62,440 nt of DNA. Source: CAYNRG01 sp047974855. GTDB lineage: Bacteria; Bacillota_I; Bacilli_A; Erysipelotrichales; Erysipelotrichaceae. The position numbers were made by a program, and so were the translations under genes. The notes below the pieces were generated by a model. It was not told where the DNA came from, made no database searches, and saw only the letters and a list, made by a program, of their open reading frames with translations. This document shows positions 22,058 through 30,855 of the stretch, in pieces (within the stretch, counting starts at the first letter, position 1; each line of letters starts with the position of its first letter). The DNA lies in contig JBKECT010000031.1 of NCBI GenBank assembly GCA_047974855.1, positions 1 to 62,440 of the forward strand, in the 5' to 3' direction.

Positions 22058-23326
22058 ATGGGAAGTACAGAAATGCTTATTGTTACGTTATTTATTTTAA
22101 TTGCTTGTTCAGCGTATTTTAGTGCGATAGAAACAGCGTTTTCTTGTGCCAATAAAATAAGATTGAAACATTTGTCAAATAATGGAAACAAAAAGGCAAC
22201 CAGTGCCTTAAAATTATTGGAGAAATATGATGAATTGATTTCGACAATACTTATTGGTAATAATATTGTGAATATTGCTGCTGCAACAATTGCGACAGTT
22301 ATTTTTACTAGGATTTTAGGAGATATCGGAGCGACTGTTTCTACATTGGTCGTGACTATCGTTGTTTTGATTTTTGGAGAAATTACACCCAAAAGCTTGG
22401 CAAAAGAGTTCCCTGAAAAGTTTTCAATGTTTAGTAGTGGAGTAATATCGATATTAATGAAGTTGTTCTTCCCTCTAATTTTCATCTTTGGGATTTGGAA
22501 AAAGATGATCCGAAAGCTTTTTAAATTTAAAGCTGAGGATTCAATGACGCAAGAGGAGTTGATTACGATGGTTGAAGAAGCTGAAAATGAGGGTGATCTA
22601 GAAGCTCATGAAAGTGATTTGATTTTAGCGGCAATTGAATTCAATGACTTAGATGTAAAAGATATTTTAACGCCACGAGTTGATTTAGTGACAATTAATA
22701 TAGAGAATTCACTGGAAGATGTAGAAAAGTCATTTCGTCTAAATGCCTATTCACGCATCCCAGTTTATGAAAATTCAATTGATAACATTGTAGGATTTAT
22801 TCATGAGAAAGACTTTTATAGCTTGTATTATCAAGATAAAGGTCCACTGAAATCAATCATTAAACCTCTATTCTATACAAGTCCACATGTAAAAATTTCT
22901 AGTTTATTAAGACAATTACAAAGTTCTAAGACACATATGGCAGTCGTCTTGGACGAGTATGGTGGTACAGCAGGGATTATAACATTGGAAGATATTTTAG
23001 AGGAGTTAGTTGGGGATATCTGGGATGAACATGACACGGTAATAGAGCACTATACAAAGCTTGAGGAATCAATATATCTTGTGGACTGTGATGCAGATTT
23101 AGAGGATACATTTGAGTATTTCGATATAAAACCAAGTGAAGAGTATGAAATGATTACTGTGAGTGGTTGGGTTATTCATGAATTTGAGCATATTCCATTA
23201 GAAGGGGAGTCTTTCGATTATCAGAATATGACGATAGAAGTAACTAAAGCAGATTCGCGAAAAGTAAATGAGATAAAAGTAACTGTGCATGGAATAAATG
23301 AGAATAAAGAAGGAGAAGGTGAATAA
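22058..23326 (+). CDS. CNNM/HlyC-CorC-family membrane protein with CBS domains
   Basis: 422 residues from ATG 22058, 8 nt after AGAAGGAG; the upstream in-frame GTG at 22022 is unsupported. Residues 1-135 form the DUF21/CNNM membrane domain (three hydrophobic segments; FGEITPKSLAKEFPE is its conserved motif). Two CBS domains follow: DILTPRVDLVTI to IVGFIHEKDF, and ending EYGGTAGIITLEDILEELVGDIWDEHD. A CorC/HlyC transporter-associated domain closes the protein. Characterised relatives export Mg2+ or Co2+. It is monocistronic with a long leader and followed by a weak T-rich hairpin. Confidence 0.92.
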   Translation: MGSTEMLIVTLFILIACSAYFSAIETAFSCANKIRLKHLSNNGNKKATSALKLLEKYDELISTILIGNNIVNIAAATIATVIFTRILGDIGATVSTLVVTIVVLIFGEITPKSLAKEFPEKFSMFSSGVISILMKLFFPLIFIFGIWKKMIRKLFKFKAEDSMTQEELITMVEEAENEGDLEAHESDLILAAIEFNDLDVKDILTPRVDLVTINIENSLEDVEKSFRLNAYSRIPVYENSIDNIVGFIHEKDFYSLYYQDKGPLKSIIKPLFYTSPHVKISSLLRQLQSSKTHMAVVLDEYGGTAGIITLEDILEELVGDIWDEHDTVIEHYTKLEESIYLVDCDADLEDTFEYFDIKPSEEYEMITVSGWVIHEFEHIPLEGESFDYQNMTIEVTKADSRKVNEIKVTVHGINENKEGEGE

Positions 23327-23415
23327 AACTTCTTCTTTTTTTAGCTTTAAATGTATTGTGGTTTTGCGTGATTGTAGGTTTGTTTTGCAAGAAGTTAAAA
23401 TAACAGATATTTCAT

Positions 23416-23443
23416 TTGCTTTTTATAAGATTTATGATAGAAT
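23416..23443 (+). promoter_or_regulatory. pyrP promoter
   Basis: TTGCTT, a 16-bp spacer and an extended -10 TG-A-TAGAAT. Confidence 0.65.
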
Positions 23444-23451
23444 ACTTGTAG

Positions 23452-23536
23452 GGATTCTTTAATTTAATCCGAGAGATTAAAAAGAAGGAAAAAGCGATAT
23501 CAATCCGAGAGAGTCCTAAGAAATAGGTCTTTTTTT
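23452..23536 (+). promoter_or_regulatory. PyrR-type attenuation leader with two PyrR-like motifs
   Basis: AATCCGAGAGATT (23466-23478) sits in a hairpin (CTTTAAT/ATTAAAAAG), matching the PyrR-binding loop consensus with UCC and GAGAG. A second near-copy, AATCCGAGAGAG (23502-23513), leads into a stem CCTA/TAGG followed by TCT and T7, which looks like the terminator. PyrR bound to UMP/UTP would favour termination when pyrimidines are plentiful. Confidence 0.8.
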
Positions 23537-23569
23537 GTGCAAGAAAGACAGTGATGAGGAGGAGAAGAG

Positions 23570-24850
23570 ATGTCACAAAAAGTTGAAATGATTTTAGATG
23601 TAAATGAAAAACCAAAGGCAGGGCAATGGCTATTCTTGAGTATTCAGCATGTATTTGCAATGTTTGGGGCAACAATTTTAGTACCAATATTAACAGGATA
23701 TCCAATCTCTGTTGCATTGTTTGCATCAGGAGTTGGGACAATCATTTATGCTGTACTAACAAAATTCAAAGTTCCAGTATATTTAGGGTCAAGTTTTGCA
23801 TATATTGCGGCAGTGTCAACAGCAGTTGAGGCAATGGGTGGTGAAATTGGGGCAGCCCAAACAGGACTCATCTTAGTTGGATTGGTCTATGTTGTGGTTG
23901 CATTGGTGATTAAAGTAATCGGCAAAGAGTGGATTAACAAGTTGTTACCGCCGATTGTAATTGGACCAATGATTGCGGTGATTGGGCTCGGACTTGCATC
24001 CAACGCTGTATCAAATGCAGGACTTGTCGCAGGTGGAGAGTGGAAAGTGATGGTTGTAGCATTATTCACATTTCTAACCACCGCACTTATTTCAACAAAG
24101 GCAAAAGGGTTCTTTAAGATTATCCCTTTCCTTTGTGGGATTGTTTTGGGTTATATTTTAGCAGCAATTATGGGAATTGTTGATTTTACAGCAGTAACAG
24201 CTGTAATTGAAAGTGGACAATATTTTAGTTTGCCAGAATTTATCTTACCATTTAAGATTGGGAATTTTGATACCTATAGTTTCTATTTTGGACCAGAGGC
24301 CTTAGCTATTCTACCGGTAGCCTTGGTAACGATTGCAGAACATATTGGAGATCATACAGTTTTAGGAAAGATATGTGGAAAAGATTTCTTGAAAGATCCT
24401 GGATTAGATCGAACTTTAATGGGTGATGGAATTGCGACAGCAGTATCTGGGTTTCTAGGTGGCCCAGCAAACACGACCTATGGTGAAAATACAGGAGTTA
24501 TTGGAATGACGAAAGTATCTTCGGTGTATGTTACGGTAGGAGCAGCGGTAATTGCCGTCCTATTATCAACTTCGCGTTTAATATCGGCTGTTATTCAAAC
24601 AATTCCAAATCCTGTTTTAGGTGGAATGAGTATCTTGTTGTACGGTGTTATCGCATCAAATGGATTGAGAATATTAGTGGATAGTAAAGTGGACTTATCA
24701 AAACAAAGGAATTTAATTATTGCAAGTGCAATGTTAGTTATTGGACTTGGTGGTGCGGCACTTCCACTTGGAGGCTCTGCAATCTTAAGTGGAACAGCTT
24801 TATCGGCAACAATAGGAATTGCGTTGAATTTAATTTTACCAAAAGAATAA
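23570..24850 (+). CDS. pyrP: Uracil permease
   Basis: Nucleobase-cation symporter-2 family uracil transporter of 426 residues with about 12-14 hydrophobic segments. Family motifs are QHVFAMFGATILVP near the N-terminus, VALVTIAEHIGDH (substrate-binding glutamate) and GGPANTTYGENTGV. The leader with PyrR-like motifs supports uracil as substrate. Ribosome binding site GAGGAGGAG, 6 nt before ATG. It is monocistronic and followed by a terminator. Confidence 0.94.
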   Translation: MSQKVEMILDVNEKPKAGQWLFLSIQHVFAMFGATILVPILTGYPISVALFASGVGTIIYAVLTKFKVPVYLGSSFAYIAAVSTAVEAMGGEIGAAQTGLILVGLVYVVVALVIKVIGKEWINKLLPPIVIGPMIAVIGLGLASNAVSNAGLVAGGEWKVMVVALFTFLTTALISTKAKGFFKIIPFLCGIVLGYILAAIMGIVDFTAVTAVIESGQYFSLPEFILPFKIGNFDTYSFYFGPEALAILPVALVTIAEHIGDHTVLGKICGKDFLKDPGLDRTLMGDGIATAVSGFLGGPANTTYGENTGVIGMTKVSSVYVTVGAAVIAVLLSTSRLISAVIQTIPNPVLGGMSILLYGVIASNGLRILVDSKVDLSKQRNLIIASAMLVIGLGGAALPLGGSAILSGTALSATIGIALNLILPKE

Positions 24851-24858
24851 GAGCAAAT

Positions 24859-24902
24859 GAAAGGCCTATAATTTGTAAATACAGGTATAGGTCTTTTTAT
24901 TT
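24859..24902 (+). terminator. Terminator of pyrP
   Basis: AAAGGCCTATA pairs with TATAGGTCTTT, followed by a T-rich run. Confidence 0.8.
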
Positions 24903-24938
24903 TTGCTAAAGTTTGATAAAATAAAGAAGGTGAAAAAT

Positions 24939-25661
24939 ATGCAACAATATATAGTTGAAGAGTTTATTGAAACAGGAAAAGAGATTGAACTATCTCAGGA
25001 ACAAGCACATCATATTCAAGATGTTTTACGAATGAAAGAAGGTTCGATCATTCGACTTGTTTTTCCTTTGGAGAAGCAAGCTGCTTTTGGTAAAATCAGT
25101 ATGCATGGGAAAAAGGTTGTAGCTTATATCGATGAGATGGATAATGAAAGACACGAACTCCCTTGTCGCATAACGCTATGTATTGGATTAATACGTAAAG
25201 AAAAGTGGGAATATATTCTACAAAAAGCCACGGAGTTAGGAGTTGACACTATTGTTCCATTTATTTCTCAACGCACGGTAGTGAAGTCTAAAGAAGAAAA
25301 GTGGACAAATAAAAAGGATCGTTGGAATAAAATTGTTTTGGAAGCTATGGAACAGTCCAAGCGAGAAAGTTTGCCGCGAATAGAAGATGTATGTAAATTT
25401 AAAGATTTAAGCAAATATCAATCAGAGCTTAATTGCGTCGGGTATGAAAATATTGCACAGACTGGAAAGTCATTAAGAAGTCTTGTTCAGTCACAAATGT
25501 CAATAAGTGTTGTTATTGGTCCTGAGGGTGGTTTTGCTGAAGAAGAAATTCAGTATTTAACAGAGTTAGGTTATCATTGTATTTCTTTAGGAAAGCGAAT
25601 TTTGCGTGCAGAAACTGCAGCGTGTCATGTCTTAAGTGTTATTTCAGGACTAGTTGAATAG
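24939..25661 (+). CDS. rsmE: 16S rRNA m3U1498 methyltransferase
   Basis: SPOUT methyltransferase that modifies U1498 of 16S rRNA. The 240-residue protein has the N-terminal PUA-like domain (HHIQDVLRMKEG) and the C-terminal knot with LQKATELGVD, VVIGPEGGFAEEE and SLGKRILRAETA, which bind S-adenosylmethionine. ATG 24939 lies after GAAGGTG; the frame opens at 24903 without a good site. It begins the operon rsmE-mtaB-murE-deoC, an rRNA/tRNA modification pair joined to cell-wall synthesis. Confidence 0.95.
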   Translation: MQQYIVEEFIETGKEIELSQEQAHHIQDVLRMKEGSIIRLVFPLEKQAAFGKISMHGKKVVAYIDEMDNERHELPCRITLCIGLIRKEKWEYILQKATELGVDTIVPFISQRTVVKSKEEKWTNKKDRWNKIVLEAMEQSKRESLPRIEDVCKFKDLSKYQSELNCVGYENIAQTGKSLRSLVQSQMSISVVIGPEGGFAEEEIQYLTELGYHCISLGKRILRAETAACHVLSVISGLVE

Positions 25662-25672
25662 GTGGTGAAATA

Positions 25673-26983
25673 GTGAAACAATATGCAATTGCCTGTTTAG
25701 GCTGTAAAGTAAATACGACAGAAGCTGAAGGAATTAGAGAAGCTTTAAATAAAAGTGGATATCAAGAAACATCGTTTAAAGAAGTAGCGGATATTTATTT
25801 AATTTTAACGTGTGCGGTTACTAATGTGGCATCCGGAAAGTCACGACAAAAAATCAATCAGGCTTTAAGGCAGAATAGAAAAGCAATCATAGGGGTGATT
25901 GGGTGTTATGTTCAAGTTAGTGCAGATGAAATCAAAGAGAATGAGGATATAGATATTTTGGTTGGTTCATCACATAAAGATAAAGTTCCAGAATTAATTG
26001 AGAGAGTATTACAAACAAATGAAAAGCAGATAGTTATAGATGATGTTAGAAAAAATGCGAAGTTTGAAGCTTTGAATGTTTCTCATTTTGAACATAAAAC
26101 AAGAGCATATTTAAAGGTTCAAGATGGATGTAATCAATTTTGTAGCTATTGCATTATTCCCTATGCTCGTGGAAAAGAACGATCATTAGATTTAAGAGAA
26201 GTTTGCACACAAGCGCAACAATTGTCAAAAAATCACCAAGAAATTGTGTTGGCAGGAATTCATACTGGACGATATGGACAAGATCAAAACTCATCTTTAT
26301 CTTGTTGCATCCAAGAAATAATGAAAAGTGCACCAGAACTTGGTCGGCTTCGAATTTCATCTATCGAGGTAACAGAAATTGATGATTTCCTACTGGAGAT
26401 GATGAATCGAACATCAGTTTTAGCTCATCATCTTCACATTCCTTTACAATCAGGATGCGATTCAGTGTTGAAAAGAATGAATCGTCCTTACACAACTCAA
26501 GAGTTTTATTATAAAATCCAAGAAATCAGACAAAAAGTGCCTCATATTTCAATAAGTACAGATTTGATTGTCGGGTTTCCACAAGAAACTGAAGAAGAGT
26601 TTAATCAAACGGTAGAATTTTTAAAAAAATGTAAATTTTCATTCTTACATGTGTTTCCATTTTCTGCTAAAAAGGGGACGGTTGCTGAAAATTTTGAAAA
26701 CCAAATAGCTCCAGATGAAAAGAAAAGACGGGTTAAAGTGTGTTCTGATTTATCGGTAGAATTATATCGAGACTATCAGGAAAAATTCATTCAAAAACCA
26801 CTAGAAGTTTTAGTTGAGAAGTACAATAATGGGTCTTCATTTGGTTATTCAAGCGAGTACTTGCCGGTGTTTATTGAAGGAAAGCACACTCAAAATAAAA
26901 TAGTTAAAGTTGTGTGTGAACGTATAGAGAGCAGTGGTGTGGTAGCAGTGATAAAGGAGGAAAAGAGTGATGAAGCTAAATGA
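25673..26983 (+). CDS. mtaB: tRNA t6A37 methylthiotransferase
   Basis: Radical-SAM enzyme that adds a methylthio group to t6A37 of tRNAs. The N-terminal UPF0004 domain carries CLGCKVN and other cluster cysteines (TCAVTN, GCYVQ); the radical SAM motif is CNQFCSYC with IIPYARG; a TRAM-like domain ends the protein. The 436-residue length is normal. The start is GTG 25673, 5 nt after GGTGGTGA. Its 3' end overlaps murE by 14 nt. Confidence 0.95.
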   Translation: MKQYAIACLGCKVNTTEAEGIREALNKSGYQETSFKEVADIYLILTCAVTNVASGKSRQKINQALRQNRKAIIGVIGCYVQVSADEIKENEDIDILVGSSHKDKVPELIERVLQTNEKQIVIDDVRKNAKFEALNVSHFEHKTRAYLKVQDGCNQFCSYCIIPYARGKERSLDLREVCTQAQQLSKNHQEIVLAGIHTGRYGQDQNSSLSCCIQEIMKSAPELGRLRISSIEVTEIDDFLLEMMNRTSVLAHHLHIPLQSGCDSVLKRMNRPYTTQEFYYKIQEIRQKVPHISISTDLIVGFPQETEEEFNQTVEFLKKCKFSFLHVFPFSAKKGTVAENFENQIAPDEKKRRVKVCSDLSVELYRDYQEKFIQKPLEVLVEKYNNGSSFGYSSEYLPVFIEGKHTQNKIVKVVCERIESSGVVAVIKEEKSDEAK

Positions 26984-28430
26984 ATTATTTAAGGATGCTC
27001 CTGAAATTGAGGTTCAAGGGATTATAACGGATAGTCGAAAAAGACGCAAGAATTCTATTTTCTTTTGTATTAAAGGAATGATGAATGATGGTCATCGGTT
27101 TGTGAATCAGGCAATTAGTAATGGTGCGGTTTGCGTTGTGTATAGCGATGATTTAAAAGAAAAAAATCCTCAGATTACTTATATTAAAGTTAAGGATGTA
27201 AGTGCTGTCTTGAATAAGGTTGCGGATTACTTTTATGGTTCTCCATCAAAACAAATGGTTGTTTTTGGAGTCACTGGTACAAACGGTAAGAGCTCTGTTA
27301 CAATGATGATTCGTGATATTCTGAACCGTTATCTTCCGACAGGATATATTGGAACTATTTCAATTGAGTATGGCGAAGTGAAGTTAGCACCGTCTTTAAC
27401 AACACCAGAAGTAGCGGAGTTGCAAGCAATTTTAAAAGACATGGTGGATGCCTCAATGAAAGCTTGTACATTAGAAGTTAGTAGCATTGGACTTGAACAA
27501 CACCGAACGGATGCGATTGATTTTGATGTGGCTATTTTTACGAACCTAACTCACGATCATTTAGACTATCATGGAACGATGGAAAACTACTTTTTGTCTA
27601 AGAAGCGATTCTTTGATGACTTGGCAGTAGATGCTATAGCGATTACGAATGTGGATAATGAGTATGGGATGGCGATGGTAGAAGATACAGAGGCTAAAGT
27701 GATTACCTATGGAATTCATAATGAGGCTGATTATCGTGCGACCCATATTCAAGTGGCTAAGGATAAAACCGTTTTTACATTAGAAACTAAGGAAGAACAG
27801 CTACAAATTGAAACAAATTTAGTGGCTGAGTTCAATATCTATAACTTGCTGGCGACAATAGCGGCGCTACATAGTCGTGGCCTGCCACTAAATAAGCTGG
27901 CTATTCAAGTTATGAGAATTGCTCAAATCGAAGGGCGAATGGAAAGAATTGATGCAGGACAACCATTTAACGTGATTGTTGACTTTGCTCATACTCCTGA
28001 TGGAATTGAGCAAGTGATGAAGTATGCAACAAAGATAACACCAAAAGAAAATCGAATTATAGCTGTATTTGGATCAGCGGGTAGAAGAGATTTTAAAAAG
28101 AGACCTATTTTTGGAGAGTTAGCAGATCATTATTGTGATATGATTATTTTGACAGAGGATGACCCTCGTGATGAATCGGTTATTGAGATAGCTCATGAAA
28201 TAGCTAAAGGAATTAAAAAAACAAACTTTATCATCATTGAGAGACGTTATGATGCAATTCGGCAAGCCGTTGAACTAGCGAATGAAAATGATACGATTTT
28301 ACTGCTAGGAAAAGGTGATGAGCCATTTTTATATCGTGACTTTGGGCGCGAGCAATATTTAGGAGATCATAAGATAGCATATGAAGTGATAAAAAAATAC
28401 TACTTTCACGAAGGGATAGAAGAGGAATAG
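26970..28430 (+). CDS. murE: UDP-N-acetylmuramoyl-tripeptide synthetase (MurE type)
   Basis: Cytoplasmic Mur ligase that adds the third stem residue to UDP-MurNAc-Ala-Glu. ATP-binding VTGTNGKSS, the SLTTPEVAEL region, HDHLDYHGTMENYF and FGSAGRRDFKKRP identify the family; length 486 is normal. The specificity motif reads EDDPRDES: Arg is as in diaminopimelate enzymes (DNPR) but the Asn is Asp, so the diamino acid added is uncertain. ATG 26970 follows AAAGGAGG; the upstream GTG at 26967 is less likely. It overlaps mtaB, so translation is probably coupled. Confidence 0.93.
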   Translation: MKLNELFKDAPEIEVQGIITDSRKRRKNSIFFCIKGMMNDGHRFVNQAISNGAVCVVYSDDLKEKNPQITYIKVKDVSAVLNKVADYFYGSPSKQMVVFGVTGTNGKSSVTMMIRDILNRYLPTGYIGTISIEYGEVKLAPSLTTPEVAELQAILKDMVDASMKACTLEVSSIGLEQHRTDAIDFDVAIFTNLTHDHLDYHGTMENYFLSKKRFFDDLAVDAIAITNVDNEYGMAMVEDTEAKVITYGIHNEADYRATHIQVAKDKTVFTLETKEEQLQIETNLVAEFNIYNLLATIAALHSRGLPLNKLAIQVMRIAQIEGRMERIDAGQPFNVIVDFAHTPDGIEQVMKYATKITPKENRIIAVFGSAGRRDFKKRPIFGELADHYCDMIILTEDDPRDESVIEIAHEIAKGIKKTNFIIIERRYDAIRQAVELANENDTILLLGKGDEPFLYRDFGREQYLGDHKIAYEVIKKYYFHEGIEEE

Positions 28431-28438
28431 GGAGAACT

Positions 28439-29107
28439 ATGATGAAATTAAATAAAATGATTGACCATACATTACTAAAACAAGACAGTACAGAGGCACA
28501 AATAAAGAAATTGTGTGTTGAAGCGAAAGAATTTGATTTTGCGACAGTTTGCGTTAATCCAACATGGATTGCTTTATGTAAAAAAGAATTAGCACAAACA
28601 GATGTCGGGGTGTGCACTGTTATTGGATTTCCTCTGGGTGCAATGACTCAAGCAACTAAAGTGTTTGAAGCGCACAATGCGATAGAGTTGGGAGCAGATG
28701 AAGTCGATATGGTTCTTAATATTGCAGATGTGAAAGATAATCGTATGGATAAAGTGGTAGAAGAGATAGTGAAAGTAAAAGAGGCAGTAGGGAGTCATGT
28801 TCTGAAAGTTATTATTGAAACATGTCTTTTAACAGTAGAAGAAAAAAGAAGAGCAATTCAAGCTGTAATGGATGGACAAGCAGATTTTGTTAAAACATCG
28901 ACAGGATTTTCAACGTCTGGGGCAACCATTGAAGATGTGGAGCTTATGAAAGAAGTGACTAATGGGAAAATTCAAATTAAAGCAGCCGGTGGAGTTAGAA
29001 CTCAAGAGGATTTACATAAAATGATTCAAGCTGGAGCTACAAGAATTGGAACAAGTAGTGGGTGTGCTTTGCTTCAAGGAGAAAAAATTAAAAATAGTGA
29101 ATATTAA
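28439..29107 (+). CDS. deoC: Deoxyribose-phosphate aldolase
   Basis: Class I aldolase that cleaves 2-deoxyribose-5-phosphate to glyceraldehyde-3-phosphate and acetaldehyde. The 222-residue TIM barrel has DHTLLKQDST, TVIGFPLGAM, KVIIETCLL (catalytic-site lysine strand), FVKTSTGFSTSGAT with the Schiff-base lysine, and KAAGGVRT. ATG 28439 and 28442 are alternative starts. It is the last gene of the operon; no other deo genes lie alongside it. Confidence 0.95.
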   Translation: MMKLNKMIDHTLLKQDSTEAQIKKLCVEAKEFDFATVCVNPTWIALCKKELAQTDVGVCTVIGFPLGAMTQATKVFEAHNAIELGADEVDMVLNIADVKDNRMDKVVEEIVKVKEAVGSHVLKVIIETCLLTVEEKRRAIQAVMDGQADFVKTSTGFSTSGATIEDVELMKEVTNGKIQIKAAGGVRTQEDLHKMIQAGATRIGTSSGCALLQGEKIKNSEY

Positions 29108-29109
29108 TA

Positions 29110-29138
29110 TTGCATTTAGTGCTATATTTGGATATAAT
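29110..29138 (+). promoter_or_regulatory. rpsU promoter
   Basis: TTGCAT and TATAAT are separated by 17 bp, 33 bp upstream of the rpsU start. Confidence 0.8.
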
Positions 29139-29170
29139 AGGAACATATGGAGCAAAGGGGGGAAGAAGAC

Positions 29171-29362
29171 ATGGCAAGAGTAGTAGTGAAAGAGAATGAA
29201 GTTTTGGATGATGCCCTACGCCGCTTTAAGCGCCAAGTATCACGTAATGGAACCCTTGCAGAGGCTCGTAAAAGAGAGTTTTATGTAAAGCCAGGGGTGC
29301 GTCGCAAATTAAAATCAGAAGCAGCTAGAAAAGCTCATCGCACAAAAACAAAAGGAAGATAA
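29171..29362 (+). CDS. rpsU: 30S ribosomal protein S21
   Basis: 63-residue basic small-subunit protein involved in initiation. It has the family segments LDDALRRFKRQVSRNG, EARKREFY and a C-terminal basic tail. ATG 29171 (MARVVVKENE) follows AAAGGGGGGAAGAAG; the frame opens 24 nt earlier without family support. Promoter upstream and short terminator downstream indicate its own transcript, possibly with readthrough to phoH. Confidence 0.95.
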   Translation: MARVVVKENEVLDDALRRFKRQVSRNGTLAEARKREFYVKPGVRRKLKSEAARKAHRTKTKGR

Positions 29363-29373
29363 TTCCTTTTTTT
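29351..29373 (+). terminator. Short terminator after rpsU
   Basis: AAAGGAA and TTCCTTT pair around a 5-base loop, followed by T's. The stem is weak (two G-C pairs), so readthrough into phoH is likely. Confidence 0.5.
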
Positions 29374-29401
29374 GTATTAATTTGATGGAAGGGTGGAGCT
29401 T

Positions 29402-30355
29402 ATGGAATATCGTGAAGAATTAGTTTTTGAAGAGATAATGCTTACAGAAGTTAAAGAAATGTTGGGACCCAATGATCGCTATTTAGAACTTATCGGCCGA
29501 TATTTAAATGGTAGTGTTTCATTTAGAAATTCGAAATTTACTCTGTTGGGCAAGCAGGTAAAGGATATGAAGGTGGTTCTTGATGAAATGTATAGGATAA
29601 TTAAAAAAGGAAGAGAATTAACAGAAGGGGATGTGATTTATCTACTTCGTCAAGTACAGAAAGGAAGTGAAGAAGAGTTGGAAACATCATACAATGATAA
29701 AGTAATAGGGGTATCCTATGATGGTAAAAAAATAAGTCCTAAGACGAAGGGACAATTTCAGTTTGTAAAAGAGTTAGAAAAGAAAGATATCGTTTTTGCG
29801 GTTGGTCCTGCTGGGACAGGAAAAACTTATTTAGCAGTAGTGAGAGCTGCAAGTTTGCTTAAATCAGGAGATGTAAAAAGAATTATATTGACTCGCCCAG
29901 CAGTAGAGGCGGGTGAAAGTTTGGGGTTTTTACCAGGAGATTTAAAGGAAAAAGTAGATCCTTATCTAACTCCACTTTACGACGCACTGTATCAATTATT
30001 TGGGGTGAGTCAAACTGAGAAATACATAGAAAAAGGAATTGTAGAGATAGCGCCACTGGCATATATGCGTGGCAGAACTTTAGATGATGCATTTATTATT
30101 TTAGATGAAGCACAAAACACCACTGCAGCTCAAATGAAAATGTTTTTAACACGGTTAGGGTTTAATTCGAAAATGGTAATTACAGGCGATGCGACTCAGA
30201 TTGATTTGCATAAAGGGCAAATCTCTGGTCTTTTGGAAGCGACTAAATTGCTATCGACAATCGATGAAATAGGGGTAATCCATCTGACTAGCGATGATGT
30301 GGTAAGGCACCCATTGGTTCAGAAAATCATTGATTGTTATGAGAAAAATAAGTAA
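29402..30355 (+). CDS. phoH: PhoH-family ATPase
   Basis: P-loop ATPase of the PhoH/PhoL family, thought to act with YbeY in RNA metabolism. 317 residues; Walker A GPAGTGKTYLA, then TRPAVEAGESLGFLPG, the Walker B region FIILDEAQNT, and GDATQIDL. ATG 29402 follows GGTGGAG; an upstream in-frame GTG (29393) is part of that site. The order phoH-ybeY-dgkA-cdd-era-recO is typical of Firmicutes and is preserved here. Confidence 0.93.
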   Translation: MEYREELVFEEIMLTEVKEMLGPNDRYLELIGRYLNGSVSFRNSKFTLLGKQVKDMKVVLDEMYRIIKKGRELTEGDVIYLLRQVQKGSEEELETSYNDKVIGVSYDGKKISPKTKGQFQFVKELEKKDIVFAVGPAGTGKTYLAVVRAASLLKSGDVKRIILTRPAVEAGESLGFLPGDLKEKVDPYLTPLYDALYQLFGVSQTEKYIEKGIVEIAPLAYMRGRTLDDAFIILDEAQNTTAAQMKMFLTRLGFNSKMVITGDATQIDLHKGQISGLLEATKLLSTIDEIGVIHLTSDDVVRHPLVQKIIDCYEKNK

Positions 30356-30369
30356 GAATGATGGACTTG

Positions 30370-30378
30370 TGATATAAT
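30370..30378 (+). promoter_or_regulatory. Possible extended -10 promoter for ybeY
   Basis: TG-A-TATAAT lies 21 bp before the ybeY start, in the 44-nt gap after phoH. There is no good -35. Confidence 0.5.
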
Positions 30379-30399
30379 AAATAAAAAGTGAGGAAGATA

Positions 30400-30855
30400 A
30401 TGAACTGTCTTTTTATCAACAAAACAAGAGATGCTCAGTGGAAAAAATATGATGTGCTTTTATCATACTTAGCTGATTTAACAGAAAAAAAACTGAAAAT
30501 TACTGCTGTACAAAGTGTTTCGGTAATTTTTGTGCGTTCAAAAAAAATAAAGGAAATAAATAGAGACTATCGGCAGATTGATTGCGTGACAGATGTGATT
30601 AGTTTTGCCCTACAAGATGAGCCATGTGACTATGCGTGGCAAGAAGAAGTCCAAGAGTTAGGAGATATTTACATTAATGTTGATGCAGTTGAACAACAGG
30701 CTAAGGACTATGGTCACTCAGTAAAAAGAGAACTCTGTTTTCTGTTTATCCATGGCTTACTTCACTGTCATGGATATGATCATGGAAACAAACAGGAAGA
30801 AAAGAAGATGTTCAAGCTGCAAAGTGACATACTGGATAGTGAGGTACCACGATGA
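30400..30855 (+). CDS. ybeY: Endoribonuclease YbeY
   Basis: Zinc-dependent RNase for 16S rRNA 3' maturation and ribosome quality control. The metal site HGLLHCHGYDH (H-x3-H-x5-H) is intact near residue 120, and TDVISFAL and GDIYIN are the conserved central strands. The 151 residues start at ATG 30400 after GAGGAAG. Its stop overlaps the dgkA start (ATGA). Confidence 0.95.
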   Translation: MNCLFINKTRDAQWKKYDVLLSYLADLTEKKLKITAVQSVSVIFVRSKKIKEINRDYRQIDCVTDVISFALQDEPCDYAWQEEVQELGDIYINVDAVEQQAKDYGHSVKRELCFLFIHGLLHCHGYDHGNKQEEKKMFKLQSDILDSEVPR

